Origin: Gammaproteobacteria bacterium
GTDB taxonomy: Bacteria; Pseudomonadota; Gammaproteobacteria; JACCYU01
DNA length: 46,627 nucleotides
Direction: 5' to 3'
Assembly (NCBI GenBank): GCA_013695765.1
Contig: JACCZW010000076.1
Location: 1 to 46,627 of the forward strand
The notes beneath the pieces were generated by a model. It ran no database searches. It saw only the letters and a list, made by a program, of their open reading frames with translations, and was not told the origin of the DNA. This document shows positions 45,816-46,627 of the stretch, in pieces (position 1 is the first letter of the stretch; each line of letters starts with the position of its first letter). The translations under genes and the position numbers were made by a program.

Positions 45816-45845
45816 GCAAAAGGCCCCTTCATAGGGGCCTTTTGC
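45816..45845. terminator. Bidirectional Rho-independent terminator
   Basis: GCAAAAGGCCCCT (45816-45828) and AGGGGCCTTTTGC (45833-45845) form a perfect 13-bp stem with a 4-base loop. The A-run and T-run at the stem base allow function in both directions. It lies just after the DUF6006-like gene. Confidence 0.92.
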
Positions 45846-46066
45846 GTTCCTTCCCCCGGTAATTGTTCACACGATTACCAGCGATGATTTCACCGATCAA
45901 GGCTACAGCGCGCGGGATACTCAGGCGACGTTGAATCTGAGTACAGCGGCGGTACCCGTACCGCCCGACTAACTCACGTTCAGTGTATGGCTCCTCCGGC
46001 GTCACCCGGCATCAGGCATCTCACGCGGGGCGCAAGGGGGCATTAGGCATCACCAAGGGGAACAAG
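45846..46066. other. Intergenic stretch with a short coding-like remnant
   Basis: A plus-strand frame from about 45861 to TAA 45970-45972 reads ITSDDFTDQGYSARDTQATL then NLSTAAVPVPPD. This looks like the end of a secreted-protein gene but has no start or known family. The rest holds only the AAGGGG (46055-46060) ribosome binding site of the next gene. Confidence 0.3.
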
Positions 46067-46627
46067 ATGAATCATCCATTAAGCCTTGTATGCCGACGGG
46101 GCAAGCGTTTCGTGCTAGGTTTCGCGGGGGCTATCGCTCCGTTATCCGCACACGCGCACGTCAAGTGGTTTTCCACCATCGCGGATACCCGCGCTTCACC
46201 GCTGACTCCGCTTGAAGCTATTTCCTCGCCGCTTTTTATTCGCGTTAGCCTGATCGCCGCCGTTGTGATGCTTGCCGTTGCGCTCATAGACGGACGAGTT
46301 TCGCGTCGAACCAACCCGTTGATGCATCTTGCGACGTTACTGGATCGGCGGGTCGATGACTTCATATCGCCCCTGTTACGTTTTGGCGTTGCCATCTATT
46401 TTGTCGCTGGCGTTTGGTACTTTCACGACTCGCCCATCATCTTGACTCCGGAGCTAAAGACAACGGCGATCTGGGTGCCAATGCTGCAACTGGCAATCCT
46501 AGTGACAGTGCTTTTCCGCCGCACGGTCGTGATGGCGGCGCTTGGGATCGTCGTGCTGTACGCGTACGCCGTGAACAACTATGGTTGGTTCCATATGCTC
46601 GATTATCCGGTTTTTATCGGTATCGCC
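46067..46627 (+). CDS. Multi-pass membrane protein, 3' end outside window
   Basis: ATG 46067, with AAGGGG 6 bases upstream, opens 187 codons that run off the right edge. The first ~28 residues (RRGKRFVLGFAGAIAPLSAH) look like a signal or first membrane segment. Hydrophobic helices follow: SLIAAVVMLAVALI, LLRFGVAIYFVAGVWYF, WVPMLQLAILVTVLF and VMAALGIVVLYAYAV. The segment FHDSPIILTPELKT and the YGWFHMLDYPVFIGIA end resemble DoxX-like or related hypothetical membrane proteins, but I am not sure of the family. No function is assigned. Confidence 0.6.
   Translation, partial: MNHPLSLVCRRGKRFVLGFAGAIAPLSAHAHVKWFSTIADTRASPLTPLEAISSPLFIRVSLIAAVVMLAVALIDGRVSRRTNPLMHLATLLDRRVDDFISPLLRFGVAIYFVAGVWYFHDSPIILTPELKTTAIWVPMLQLAILVTVLFRRTVVMAALGIVVLYAYAVNNYGWFHMLDYPVFIGIA

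Overview
The window looks like a chromosomal piece of a Gram-negative gammaproteobacterium. It carries outer-membrane and envelope genes (mlaA, lpxA, mpl, ampD), an fxsA-groES-groEL block, argG, folE, hemL, thiD, thiE, corA, bpt and a full-length cobalamin-dependent metH. These are ordinary, mostly intact housekeeping genes. They occupy about 10.5-20.4 kb, 20.6-28.2 kb and 28.8-34.8 kb.

Left accessory region (1-10.5 kb): the tail of an integrase-core transposase at the very edge; remnants of choice-of-anchor-Q beta-helix surface proteins in three places (235-786, 7632-9223, 9240-9344); and a cell-surface polysaccharide-type set. That set is a sulfotransferase-like capsular synthesis protein, a family 2 glycosyltransferase, a GMC oxidoreductase, a broken sulfotransferase and a SAM-dependent methyltransferase. 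Two diverged ~195-bp direct repeats (7226-7420 and 9345-9540) flank the large beta-helix gene. A paralogue of the capsular synthesis protein sits 11 kb away, between mlaA and folE.

Core blocks: argG, mlaA, the second sulfotransferase-like gene, folE, an alpha/beta hydrolase, lpxA, a YIP1-like membrane protein, mpl, a decayed ubiX, a LON-substrate-binding-domain protein and corA all read forward. They face a reverse thiD-thiE-hemL operon with ATGA overlaps. Next come rubredoxin, a class II aldolase diverging from an adenosine-kinase-like PfkB protein, fxsA and groESL. A decayed GGDEF/EAL gene separates groEL from ampD, a HisN-like phosphatase, bpt and metH. The metH cobalamin His and zinc Cys residues are in place.

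The most interesting region is 34.8-43.3 kb. It holds a stand-alone cyclic-nucleotide-binding protein, a Crp/Fnr regulator, a divergent CHASE2 class III nucleotidyl cyclase, a 60-residue small ORF, a large FecR-TPR-outer-membrane-beta-barrel protein (broken by one frameshift near its C-terminal third) and a small secreted Cys-rich peptide, closed by a terminator. I read this as a candidate cyclic-nucleotide-controlled envelope system. The cyclase lacks the usual adenine-specifying lysine, so its product is uncertain.

Right accessory region (43.4-46.6 kb): it looks AT-richer than the core and gene-poor. It contains fossils of an addiction-module antitoxin, a ParE-like toxin and an Uma2 nuclease, a DUF6006-like secreted protein frameshifted in its signal peptide, and the start of a multi-pass membrane protein that runs off the end. 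The number of single-base frameshifts and nonsense codons across the window is striking. Some fall in homopolymers and could be assembly errors. Others (TGG-to-TGA changes, a 7-bp tandem duplication, partial deletions) look like genuine gene decay.
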